Both the position numbers and the translations under genes were made by a program. From positions 1-64,000 of the forward strand of contig VIIQ02000248.1 of assembly GCA_007449985.2 (NCBI GenBank): a stretch of 64,000 nt of DNA, read 5' to 3'. The notes under the pieces are model-generated. The model was not told where the DNA came from. It saw only the letters and a program-made list of their open reading frames with translations, and searched no databases. This document shows, in pieces, positions 19,083-30,600 of the stretch (position 1 is the stretch's first letter; each line of letters starts with the position of its first letter). This DNA comes from Desmodesmus armatus. Taxonomy: Eukaryota; Chlorophyta; Chlorophyceae; Sphaeropleales; Scenedesmaceae.

Positions 19083-22000
19083 CTAGCTCTTCTCAGCAGG
19101 TGTCACTGCAATCCTGCAGCAGCCGTCCCCCTTAGCAATACACGCCTCCAGATGAGACTCAACCCCCTGACTGCTGTATGTGTGCAACCAGCTCATATTG
19201 TGCTGGCAGCAAAACGACTTCAGCAGCTGAGGCACACCCTCCGCTGCCAAGACCTCAGCATACAGACAGCTGTCAACTGTCAAAGCAGCGCCCAACTGCC
19301 ACTCCTTCTGAGTATGTTGCTGCGCTGCCGCCTGCGCTGCTGCTGTCGCCTCGGCTTCGTCCTCCTTTTCATGCTCTTCCTCCTCTGCTGTCCGCTGCTG
19401 CTGTTGCTGCTCCTGCTGAGAGCTGCTGCTCGCGGTGCCAGCTGTTGGTGCAGGGGTTGCTGCATCCTGCGCTGCTGTGTCCTCTGTTTCACTGTCACTA
19501 CCGCAGGACAGCGGCTGCACACTGCAGTGGCAGGCTCCCTCCATGTCCTGCACATCAAGTCAGCACACCAACGCATGCAGCGGCATTAAATGTGCTTCAG
19601 CACGGCACAGACACGTGGTGGTCGGCCTCCTTCCAACCCTTCCCTGCATGCGCGCTATCTAACAAGCAATGTCCGCCGTGTCTTGCTGCAAGGGCTTACT
19701 GGCCTGCATGCCAGCAGCTGCAGGCTCAAGGCATTGGTTGTGTACGTCTGCAGCCCTTCAACCTGTGTGTAGGCCTAATCGCCTGAACAGCACAAGTGTG
19801 TGTAGCTCAGGGGCAGGCAGCACACTCACCCGTGCGATGGTATGTAGTGTGTCAGCACCCTGGCTGATGCTGCTCTGCCTCAGCAGCACCAGCTACTGTA
19901 CTCTTCCACCCACCGCCCTCTATGTGTAGCCTAACAAAGACTGGACAAGGGATGTGTATAGCTGGCCAGCACTCACCCGTGCAATGGTGTGTAGTGTGTC
20001 CACAGCCTGGCTGATGCTGCTCTGCTTCAGCAGTACTGGCTTACGAACCCCCACGCACCCCTTCAACCTGTGTGTGGGCCTGAACAACACAAGTGTGTGT
20101 AGCTCACTGGCACGCAGCACACTCACCCGTGCAATGATGTGTAGTGTGTCAACAGCCTGGCTGATGCTGCTCTGCCTCAGGAGCAGCCGCTTATCAACCC
20201 CCCACCCACCCCCTCAACCTGTGTGGAGGCCAGAAAACCTGAAAGCAACCTCAAGTGTGGGTGTAGCTGGTGGAAACTTACCCGCGCGATGGTGTGTAGT
20301 GTGTCCACAGCCTGGCTGATGCTGCTCTGCCTCAGCAGCAATCGCTTCATCCAGCTGCTGACCTTGAGCCCCCCCAGCATGAAGGGAGCATACAGCCCGC
20401 CCATGAGGTCAGCAATGAACTGCTCAGACGCTGCCTCGGTGCCCTGCAAGCACATACACATGATTCAACTTGCTGTTCACGGGCCAACTTGTACGGCAGG
20501 GGTTGTGTGGGCATCAGCAGGCACATGCAACAAGTAGCCAGTGGCAACATGCAACCTGCTGTGAACTGCATACTGTAGGCAGTAATGTGTTGATTGCTTG
20601 CCCATGCAACATTACTGCAGTCTTACCATAGCCGCATACCAAGCACTGCTGCTGCACCCCGTCTCGCCATCCGGCCATGCAAGCAGCAAGCTCTGTGGTG
20701 CACCAAGCCCACGACACCCCACAGGCCACAGCCAACCCAGGGTTGTCAGACAGTTGTGTGTGTGGTCAGCTGGAGGCAGTCTGCCCTAGCCCCTCTAGTC
20801 ACAATCGTAATCAACCTCTAGTCACAATCGTAATCAACAAAGAGAAAGCGGCCATCACTCACGGGTACAGAGTCCACCAGTGTCTTGTAGGTTGCTGCTG
20901 CAAGGCATGCCTGCTTCAGCTGGTTGCGGCTCCTGGTTGACAGCAGGTGGCCTGCAACTGCTCGCTGGAATGTGTCATAGTAAGCTTCCTGCACCTTACC
21001 CACAACCTCCTCCTCCCGCCCCTGCAGCACACACACATCAGCAGCAGCAGCATTCAACACGAGCCAGCAGGTTCTGTACATAGCAGCAGCACCTAAAAAA
21101 GGCATGCCACCAGCACCAGACACATACGCGGCTTGCTGACAGCAGACGATGGCTTGATGCCAGCACTGCTTGTGATTGCATGCTGCGGGTTGCTGCAATC
21201 TGCCGCGCGGCAACCTGCCCAACACACACCCAGTCTGCATCAGCCGGCAAAGTTAAGATGCAGTCGGGCTAGGGGACATACATCTCCATCCAGGCCAGCT
21301 GCATGGTGCATGAGTGTGCGCATGGGCGAGGGGTCAGCCCTAAGGGGCTGTTGACTGACCTTGCGGTCTGGGTGTGCCCTTGCAGACCACACCTTCAGCT
21401 TGCAAGCAAAGCACGATTGCCTCAACCTAGAGACATGCACCTTACAGCCCGCTGCACAGTGCGTGCACATGGTATGGGCATGGATGAGTGGTGAAGCCCT
21501 TCCCACTGACCTTGAGGTCTGGGTGTGACCTTGCAGACCAGACCTTCAGCTTGCCGCCAACAGCAGCAAACCACAGCTCCTCCATGTCAAAGTTCTTGGC
21601 AAGCATGCCCTTGGCAGCCTGCAGGAGGGTAAGGGTTTAGAGCAGGGTTGAGGAGGGTTGAGTAGGTTTGTGGTCAGCTGCTTGCGCACTTGTTCATGTT
21701 AGTCTTTTGGGTGATGCAAAGCCGCAGGCCCCCAAACCCTTACTCAACAGGGCGTGCTCCTGTGAGATGCCCTTGGGGGGGAGGGGGGTGCAACAGGGCT
21801 TGGTGCAGCGAGAAGCCCGCAGTGCTTTGCAGCAGCCTGCCTGAAGGTGTGGTACACACCTGCTTTGCCTCCTCCTGCACATTGACCCGTGCATGGTCAT
21901 TGCCACTGCTGCTGTGCTGCTCCTGGCTGGGACCATCCTGCTTTTCTGCGCTGTTCTGACCACTGCTGCTGGAAAAGCGCGCTAGGCTCTGCATCCTGCT

Positions 22001-23606
22001 GGCGCTGCTGCTGGCGCTGCTGCATGGGGATGATTGGGGCTGCATGGGGTGTGAATGCTGCCATAGCTGAGTTGGGACAGCCACATGCTGGGAGGCTGTG
22101 ATGAGGATGCTGGACAGCGCGCGAGCTCCTGGGAGGCAGGCCGAAAGGACAGAAGCCACCTGCATGGAATCAGGCCCCGCATAAACATGGTGCACATGGT
22201 GTGGGAGCAGTAGAAGCCAGAGGCAAGCTGGCTCGCAGTCTTCAGCTGATTGCCGGCCAGAACAAGCATATGGCAGCTGCCATACCAAAAATGCCACCTC
22301 ACCTGCATGGTACCGATCGTGAGACTTGCTGTCCGCTGCTGCAGGTTATAATGTCGATGCTGTTGCTGCTCCTCCTACTGATTGCCACCCTGCTTGCTGT
22401 CTCCTGCTGCTGGTGCTGCTGTTGATGCTGCAGTTGCCTGTGTGGAGGCTCCGGGAACGATCAAGATGGGTGTAGCCTTTTTCTTGGTCTTCACGAAGCC
22501 GCTGACAAACTTATCATACACCTACGTGCAAGAGCCAGGAGATAGTCACTGTGAGATCTGGATGCCCAGGCTCGGACTGTTCGACAGGCTGGCTGTCGCA
22601 GCGAGGAAAGGCAAGTTTCAGCAACAGAGGTATTCAAATTGCGATTGCTGGTGACTGCTGGGCTGCCTCCATGAAGCACTGCTCAGCAATACGGGCAGTG
22701 CTGCCCCAGCCTTTGCTTGCCCATTGGGCTTGAAGCCGATTGGGGCTCAAAGGTGATGCTGCCAATGATGGACCTACCTTCTGCTCCTCAACACACCACA
22801 TGCCATTGAAGCACTTGTTGCACATGCTGCATCTATCTCACGGGAATAGGGGAGCGGTGAACTGGTGTGTGTACAGTACACTCACACGTCTGGTTGGGGG
22901 TGTCCTAGCACACAATTGCAACTGCAGCATCAATTGCGAGTCTGATGTCCCAGCAAGGCTCGGTTACAAGCCCGTGAAGTCCAGCTTGTTACGCTCTGTT
23001 ACGCAACCTGTCATGACAGAAATTGACCTGTGCCTGGAACACTGGGACCTGGGGTTGCTCGTTCGCCAGCAGCTTAGTTGCAAACAACTTGTGTTCATTC
23101 ATTGAATTTATGCAACACTACCCTTCTCCTACCTCAGGCTGCTGCTGCATGGGGCACAGTATGGGCCAGGCTCCACCCGGCCAGTGGCCGGTGACCACCT
23201 CCCTCGCTGCAAACTTTGAAAGTATTGAACCTCTGCTGTTACGTCAAAGGATGGTCAAGCGCTCTTCACAAATGCATCTGCAGCATGCAGGCATGCAACG
23301 CACACCACAAACCAGGCCACAAATGTGGAGTTCTCTTGGGCCACACTATACCCCAATACAGACGCAGCATGATGCAACACACAAGGAATACACATGTGCA
23401 GGTGTTGCCATCAAATTGCATCAAATGCACCACATGCAGAGATCTCCACCAGCTGCAGATGCCATGTCTGCCACAGAAAACGGCATATCCTTGCCGCTCC
23501 GACTGAAATTCAGTGCCTGAATTTCCTTTGAAGTCAGGATGCTGGTGTTGCAGTGGCACAACCTGCGCTGTTGCATCTGCATAGCAGCAGTGGCCGTCAG
23601 CAGCAT
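19083..23606 (-). CDS. Protein with an ATC-hydrolase-like C-terminal domain
   Basis: Well-supported minus exons: 22159-21860, 21618-21511, 21021-20863, 20443-20282 and 19547-19083 (stop). All are joined in phase 0. Likely upstream exons are 22521 to about 22388 (VYDKFVSGFVKTKKK) and a first exon at 23606-23450 (MLLTATAAMQMQQRR), but their junctions are not settled. The last exon holds LYAEVLAAEGVPQLLKSF and, near its end, CIAKGDGCCRIAV. This matches the end of the L-2-amino-thiazoline-4-carboxylic acid hydrolase family (Pfam ATC_hydrolase), which typically shows an Arg/Thr...GGD-x-C-x-FR ending. A Ser/Gln/Glu-rich insert precedes it. That family opens a thiazoline ring in bacterial L-cysteine synthesis; eukaryotic members are uncharacterised, so substrate is unknown. 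The N-terminus may be a transit peptide. Confidence 0.55.
19820..20345 (-). repeat. Exon-end cassette repeated four times (period about 150 bp)
   Basis: The last part of the exon at 20443-20282 with its donor (encoding QSSISQAVDTLHTIAR then GT) recurs near 19824-19890, 19972-20040 and 20121-20190, downstream of the intact exon at about 20278-20345. Each copy keeps a donor-like GGTGAG or GGGTAAG and an open frame. The copies fill the intron before the last exon and could be cryptic or alternative exons. Confidence 0.85.
21350..21545 (-). repeat. Partial duplication of an exon end
   Basis: The 3' end of the exon at 21618-21511 (KLKVWSARSHPDLK followed by GTCAGT) has a diverged copy at about 21355-21410 (KLKVWSARAHPDRK followed by GTCAGT). 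The copy keeps frame and donor, and lies in the following intron. Confidence 0.75.
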
Positions 23607-24662
23607 GCGGCATGCGAGGCGCTCCACGGCTGCGAAGCTGGCAGCTCGGCTAGTCCTTGTGCCAGCTACTCATCGCCTCGCGCGCGCATCTTTGTACAGG
23701 TGACCATGCAAACTTGGGGTGACAAGGCGTTGTCAACCACGTGCCAAGTTGCTAGCTGCGACAAGCTGACAGCAGCCAGCAAGGAAGCCACGTTGTGACT
23801 CCGGCCCACACATCACAGGGATACAAGTGACTCAAAAATAACAATGGCAGACGCCTGCAGACAGCCCTGCAAGCAAATAAGCAGTCTCCACCAGTATGTG
23901 ATGGCACTCCATCTTTCTGTCTTCAGTGCCACACAACAGCATCGCACTGCACGGTGCAGATGCAGTCAGCGTGCAAACCTGGTGCCCGTCAGCAGCGCAG
24001 CTGCTGCGCCCTTAGGCCATTGACGTATACGTATACATAGGCGCAACCCTGTCAAGCCGCCAGCAGCACTGCACAGCGCTGCAGCTCGCGCACATGGCTG
24101 CTATGCAAGGGTCTAGCACCAATCAGTATCAACTTGGGAGACGCACCCAACAACATGCAGCTCCACAAATGCGGCAGCTGCAATCCACGAACCAGCATGG
24201 ACACTTTTTTCACGAAACAAAACACTCCTGCATTTGAGGACAGTGCCTGCAAAGGGCAGACACAGGCCTGGCCTGCACCAGCACGGGAGCCAGGCATTGG
24301 CACAGGCTCTATTTAACCGGGTTCAATCAGAGTCAATCAGAGTCAATAGAAGTGACAAGTTTGATAAGCATACAGCAAGCCAGGACAGTGCAAACCCATC
24401 AGAGAAATTCAGGCCAAAGAAGGTAAGCATGGGAGTCCCAGCCCCCAGCACTGTACAGCGCTGCAGGCAACACAAGCCCGTGTGGGCAAAGTGTGTGTCG
24501 CCCACCCCTTCCCCACAAGTAGGAGTTGCCGCAACCATGTGAGGCTGACCAGCAACAACAGCAGCATATGTTTCATCCAAGAAACATATATATACATAGA
24601 TGCACACACCCAGGGCTGCTGCCCCTGAAAACCCTCAACCCAACCCCACATCCTGCTGTCAG
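23607..24662. other. Spacer between two minus-strand genes
   Basis: No supported exon. It should contain the promoter of the gene starting near 23606 and the 3' UTR of the gene ending at 24663. Visible elements are a TATA-like gacgtatacgtatacatagg near 24024-24043, an 11-bp repeat (caatcagagt) at 24325-24347 and atatatatacatag near 24586-24599. Confidence 0.35.
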
Positions 24663-27600
24663 CTACAGCCCTCTGGGCACTGCCCTCGACTGCTGAGGAG
24701 TCACAGCATCAACAGCTGCCTTCTGGCCGGTTGTCTGAGCGCTGGCTTTGCAGCCAGACACCACCACCGCAAAGCTCAAGTCGCCCTTTGCTGACTTGAG
24801 AGGCTCCGCACCGACCGCACCCGCCCCTGTACCCTGCTGTCCGGTCACAGGAGTCGCCGTTACGCTCCCTCTAAACTCATACCGCCCACACTCACTCGGC
24901 CCAAAGGGCCCAAAGGTCATGTCGAAGGTGGTTGAGTAATCACCGCACACCGGCGCTGCAGGGAGTGCGCTGTTCGCCTTCGAGGCTGGCTGGCCCTCTA
25001 CTGCTGTATCAGCGCCCTCCTGTCGGAGTGAGCGAGAGGCACCCAGCATTGCACAGTCTCCCAAAGGCACCCGGGGCGCTCCGGCAATGCGGAAGATGGC
25101 TGGCATGGCAGGCAGGGGCGAGGGCGAGGCTTCGGTGAGGTACACCAGTGGGGTGATGGCGCCATCCATGGGGGTCAGGTCTGTCACTTGGAAGCTGCAC
25201 AGAGAACAGAAGGGGAAGACACGACTGAAATGAGGAAAGTGGGCAGTTTGTAGGTCCTGCGTTGTGCGCTGTAGCACCGAGGCTGCTCCTGTGGACCTTG
25301 TGTGCGTTCAGGGCGGCTCGCTTTTGTGCTTGCTTGATGGCTAAGCCAACAGCACTCACTCACTCACTCACACATGCAGCTCACACAGTCACTCCCTCTG
25401 GGGCACATGATGCAAACGAAACTCACTCATCCACACCTCACACAGGGACATACCTGCACAGCAGCTTGTTGGGCCGAGTGGGAACGGCAATGAGGCCATC
25501 TGCATCAACAGAGTTGCTTGGGCAAGCAGCCTTGACAGCCTGGAGCTCCCCAAGGCGCGTCAAGACACCAACCTGTGTTGAACAAACGTGCAGGAAGACA
25601 GGTTAGTTGCAACAGGAGATCAGATAAGCGGGGTCACACAGACTTGAAGTGCGTGCTCAACAAACCACACGGTTACAACTCAAGAGGTGAAGCATTTCCT
25701 GGCAATTTGGACCATGTCACACTGATGCGCAAACATGCAGAATGTGTGAGTGGGGTGGTGTGCATATGCCCGCCTGCTGTTGTTCCTTCTCAACGACCTT
25801 CCTTCTCACCTGAACAGAGGTGGCTGTCAGGTTTTTTGTACCCTGGGCAGCAACCTGCACGAAACCCTGCAGCGCAACAGAGCGCCGCCCAGGGTTGCGT
25901 GTGACCTGTACCGACACGCTGACATCCTTTGTCGAGCCTTGATTCAGCGTCAAGGAATCCTCGACGTCGCTCGAGGACGTCACCTGCCAAGGGTAGCGCA
26001 CTATTTCCGACACATTGAAACCCTCGCTGATGGTTGTCTCCGGCTTGGGTGTTTCCGACAGCGGACAGCCCGTAATGACAAGCTTGGCGACCCCAAGCGA
26101 GGAAAACGGCAGTTGGCCACTATCACGCGGCGGACTGATGCGTGTCGTCAATACCACCTGCAGACAAAGCGCAGACACATGCAAGCAATACTCACTCCAC
26201 CTTTCAGACAATGGGTTGGGCGTAGGAGCTGGTGACAGCAAGGGTTGCAAAGTGCAGCAGGATAAGATGACAGCGATCCCTGTAGAGTTGAAGTATGTCC
26301 ACATTCCAAGCAGGCTTGCAAGACTGTTTGCCAGGTGCAGCAGCAGACTGTCAGCCAGCCCTGAATGCAACATAACTGCAACAACACCTGTCAAGCGCTC
26401 ACCGTGTACGACCCACAAGCCTCTTCACTGAAGGGACCCAGCGGCAGCGACACCACCTCTGCACCATTACTACACGCCTTGAACTGCTGGGGGGTGTTCG
26501 CAAGCGTCCTATTGGGCAGGACCATGGCAGGACTGAGGAACAAGCCTGTGGTGATGTCAGCACAGCCGCTGCTGCTGCTGCCTGTGCTGCCAGCCTTGCT
26601 GGTGCGGCTCGGGAAGTTGATTGGTGTTGGTGCTGAGCTAACGGTGCGTCCGCTGGTTAGCAGCACCTCTGCCACCAGGGTGCCTGGACCCCCACCTGCA
26701 AACATTAGCAATTGTGAGGTTTGTGAGGTCTGGGCATGAATCTGGAACTCCTGTAAGTTTAGAAGCCTTTCAAGGCATGGCAACACACACCACCAGCGCT
26801 CAAAGACAGAGATACTGCAAATGCTGCTGCTAGCTTATGCCTTGTCTCCTTCATCCACGCGCACCTGAAACAGTCCCGGTGTAAGTGCAGTTGGTGGATG
26901 CGCCAGGAGCCAAGGTAGTATCCTTGCACGTGGCATCCAGGGTGTTCCCATCTCCCGCTGACCCTGCCAGCAACCCTCCTTCACCACCGCCGAACTCTGG
27001 CCGCACTATTGCCGCCTGGATGGTTACAGCTGCAGAGGTGGGGTTGCTGACAACCACGGTACCCGACATCCGGCTCGTGATTGAGTTAGTACGTGACCAG
27101 CTGACGTTGAACGGCAGGGTCTGGTTGTCAGAATACTGCATGGTGGTGAGCCAAGCTGCTTGAGTGTCTGCAGTCCATTTCACAGACGGAATGCTGCGGC
27201 CGGCCGGGCGCGGCACAACAACATTGACAGTGTTGACCGAGAGTATGTTTGCAGGGCAGCCGGTGACAACCAGCTGTAGGGTGTTGCGGGCTGGGGTGCT
27301 GCTGCTGGAGCCATCAGATGGGGTTGCTGAAGCCTCAGCAGACACCTGTACCCACAGCACGGCACAGCATAGCGCAGCACAGCACAGCAGTGCCAGGTGC
27401 AATCAGGTCAAGAGTGATGATCACAGCGTGTAAATCAGATAGGTGGGCCGCGAGCTGGGGTTGTCAGTAGAAACAGGCAGCAAAGTAGCCTTTGTGATCA
27501 ACATCGAGCCCTTCCAAGTAATGTGCAACAAGAGTGGCACAAGTAAACAGATGTCAGAAGGACAGCAACACATGTCCAACAGTAAAGGTAGACAGCACCC

Positions 27601-30600
27601 CACCCTGCTCCACTCACCGTGAACAGGTTGCACTCGCTCTCTCCAAAGGGCCCAAACCGTGCCGTGAAGTTGTAGCTGGTGTCTTGACACACCGGCTGTG
27701 CCTGGTCCAAGGACGCCCTGCTCCCAGTCACAGACAGGCTACCGGCAGCAAGGGTAGGCCGTGAAGTCAAGCTATCCGACAGCACTGCACACGACCCCTG
27801 CGCTGTTGCGGGTGCATCCAAGCTGTACGGGACTGCGACCGCGCTGGCGCTGGTGCCGAAAGTGGACTCCACAACAGCGGTGACGCTGCCTTGCGAGCCC
27901 GCGGCATCTATAAGTGTGGCATTGAATGCACAGAGGATGCTGCCTCCTGCCAAGATGCTGATCGGAAACCTGCCGCCCTGACAGGCGGCCAGAACATAGC
28001 CGGAGGGAAGCTGGGCTGATACGGAGGTTGCTGAGGCTGCCTGGGTGTTTTGGTTGCTCACGGAGATGGTGCCCGTGACGTAGAAAGTGAATGCAGACCT
28101 GCAAACATCAGTGACAAGAATCCACAATGTTTACACACATGCAGTGCCACCTCGATGTCTTGACACTGAAAGTTCAATGCAATACAGTCCATACATGACA
28201 TGGCCATGCAGACAAAGTGTTTCAAGGGGGTTGTCCGCATGCAGAGGCTTATCAGGTACGGCGGCTTACCTGCGGCGAGCAGTGACCGCATACTGCACCG
28301 CCCTGCTGCTGCCGAACGGCACTGACAGCCGCCCAGCAGCATCTGCATCTGATGTGATGCTCGACACCCATTCGAAGCCACCAACAGCAGCAACCTTCAC
28401 AGGCTGCTGCACTGCAGCAACCAGTGTGTTGCTGCTCAACGGGGTGACAGGGGTTGTGGCGATCGCTGGGGATGGTAAGATTGGCTGCTGCGGTGGCAGG
28501 AAGCCGGGCGAGGCGGCTTCGCAGCCAGTGGCCATCACTTGGATGGAGGCGGTGGCTTGTGCTGTTGCGGCACCGCCGTCCGGCACTGCGGTGGCTGTGT
28601 TGGTGATCTGCAGGGGGGGCGTGGTGACACACACATGTGCATGTCTATCTTCCAACTAGATGCCTCCATCCTCTCTGTTGCAACACACCTGGCAGAATGG
28701 GGATGTTGTGGGGCGCCAAGGGCAGCAATTGCGCACATGACACTAATGCTTCGCGTTGTTCAAGCTTGAGTGGTGGATTTCACAGCAAATCACGTCTGCA
28801 CGGCTAGGCCACCGTTGTTTGAGCAGTACTTGCATGACAATGGCTGGCATGAATCCAGCACACATCAAGGTGCCGGGCGCCAAGATGTGCAAGGAAACTC
28901 CTGGTAAGGGAGACACACACAATAAGATGCAGAAAAAGAACATGAACACAGAAAAAGACAACGAAAATTGCATACCGTCAGTGGCTGGTTGCAGACAGCT
29001 CCTGTCATAGGGACTGCGCTGATGTCTGCAGCGTAGGGGAAGGTCCTGCTCTCGCAGATCCGCTGCTGCTGTGGCAGTGCTGACAGCTGGGGCGCCCAAG
29101 ACCCAGCTGCACCCTGGGTGGCCGCCCTGTCACTGCAGGCACACAAAGACAGAGACAGCAGACCATGTGTTACGTCCGGCACACTCACACTGAGTACCAG
29201 GACAGCTCGGCAAGGACGAAGCCATGCACCCCCACACTTTGTATGCATCACTGATGTGTGTGAGGCTGGACAAGTTCGGCCTGGCCCGACCCTGGTGGGC
29301 AGTGGCATTGATGTGTGGCAAAACGTGGCCAAAATGTCCATGTAACAGGCTTTGTGCATCAGTATGTTGCCATGAACAGCAGTCTGCAACATGCACACAC
29401 CTAAAGGCGACGCAGCCACCAATGTCCCACTGCTGTGTGGGAGTGGTGAAGTCCACTTGCACAGGAGAGCTCATTGCTGTGTTGCCTGTGGACGTCACGA
29501 AGCTGCTGGTGGTGGTTGCCTGTGCATACACTTGCCCTTGAGGGGCAGACCCAGAGCCTGCAGCAAAGCACAACACAGCGCAGCACAGCACGGAACATGG
29601 AAGTCAGCACAGCAGGCAGTCCATCACAGCACTCGCACACAAGGTGCTCCTGACCGGTGCTTTTTCATGCTACTAGCTTCGCAGAGTCAACTATCAGTAA
29701 GCTCACAGACCCTGTGTGGCCTCATACGGATAGGGGGAGGGGAAGTTGGGGTGAGGGGGAGGGTGGGATGAGGGGGGAGACACCAACACCACATCACGTG
29801 CTCAGTGAGGTAATTCTCACCTGCTGTTATGTTGAATTGGCACTGGATTTGCGCGCCGGCCTGGATCAAAAAGGAGCCACCAGACACGCCCGTGTTGCCG
29901 AACGGTGGAACGACCGTGTTTGGGTTCACCCACGGTCCGCCCGTCGCCCATTGGAACAGTCGTCGAGCGGTCATCAGCAACCTCCTCCGCCCAAACGGAA
30001 CCGCACCAGGGCCTGTTAGGCCGCTGATAGTGGATCCTGCAACGTTACTGCCGCCCAGACAGGCTGGCGGTAGTGCTCCGAAAGACCCCGTGGTGCTCAT
30101 CAGCGTGACCGATGAAATATACATCGGGAACGTCGCAGGGTTTATGATCGTCAACGTGCCTGCCATCGCGTAGTTTGCGGTGGATTGCGTCCGCGTGAGT
30201 TGCACCTGGTACGACGCCGAACCTCCGGAGCCCAGCGGCAGCTGGTATGAACTCGGGTTTGCGGTCTTAGTCATCGTCCATGCCCACGTGACCGCCGAAA
30301 ACGTCTGTATGTTGCTGAGCTCCACGGAAGGCAGGACATCGCAACCGGTGACACTGAATGTGGCGCCAGCTGCTTTGGTCGACGCTTGGCCGCCGCTGGG
30401 CGTCAGCGTCGCCGTGTTGGTGATCTGTAGTGGCAGCAGAGGCACAGGGGCAGGGTGATAGTGTGGAAGCATACATCCTTTGACCAGGAAGCTTTAGCAC
30501 CACTTACTGCTGGACACATGCATGGCTGCAACCCTATGTGCCCGCTCGCTCTGGCTTACGCCAAAGCCACAAGGCGCAAAAAGTGTGAGACAGGACTGCA

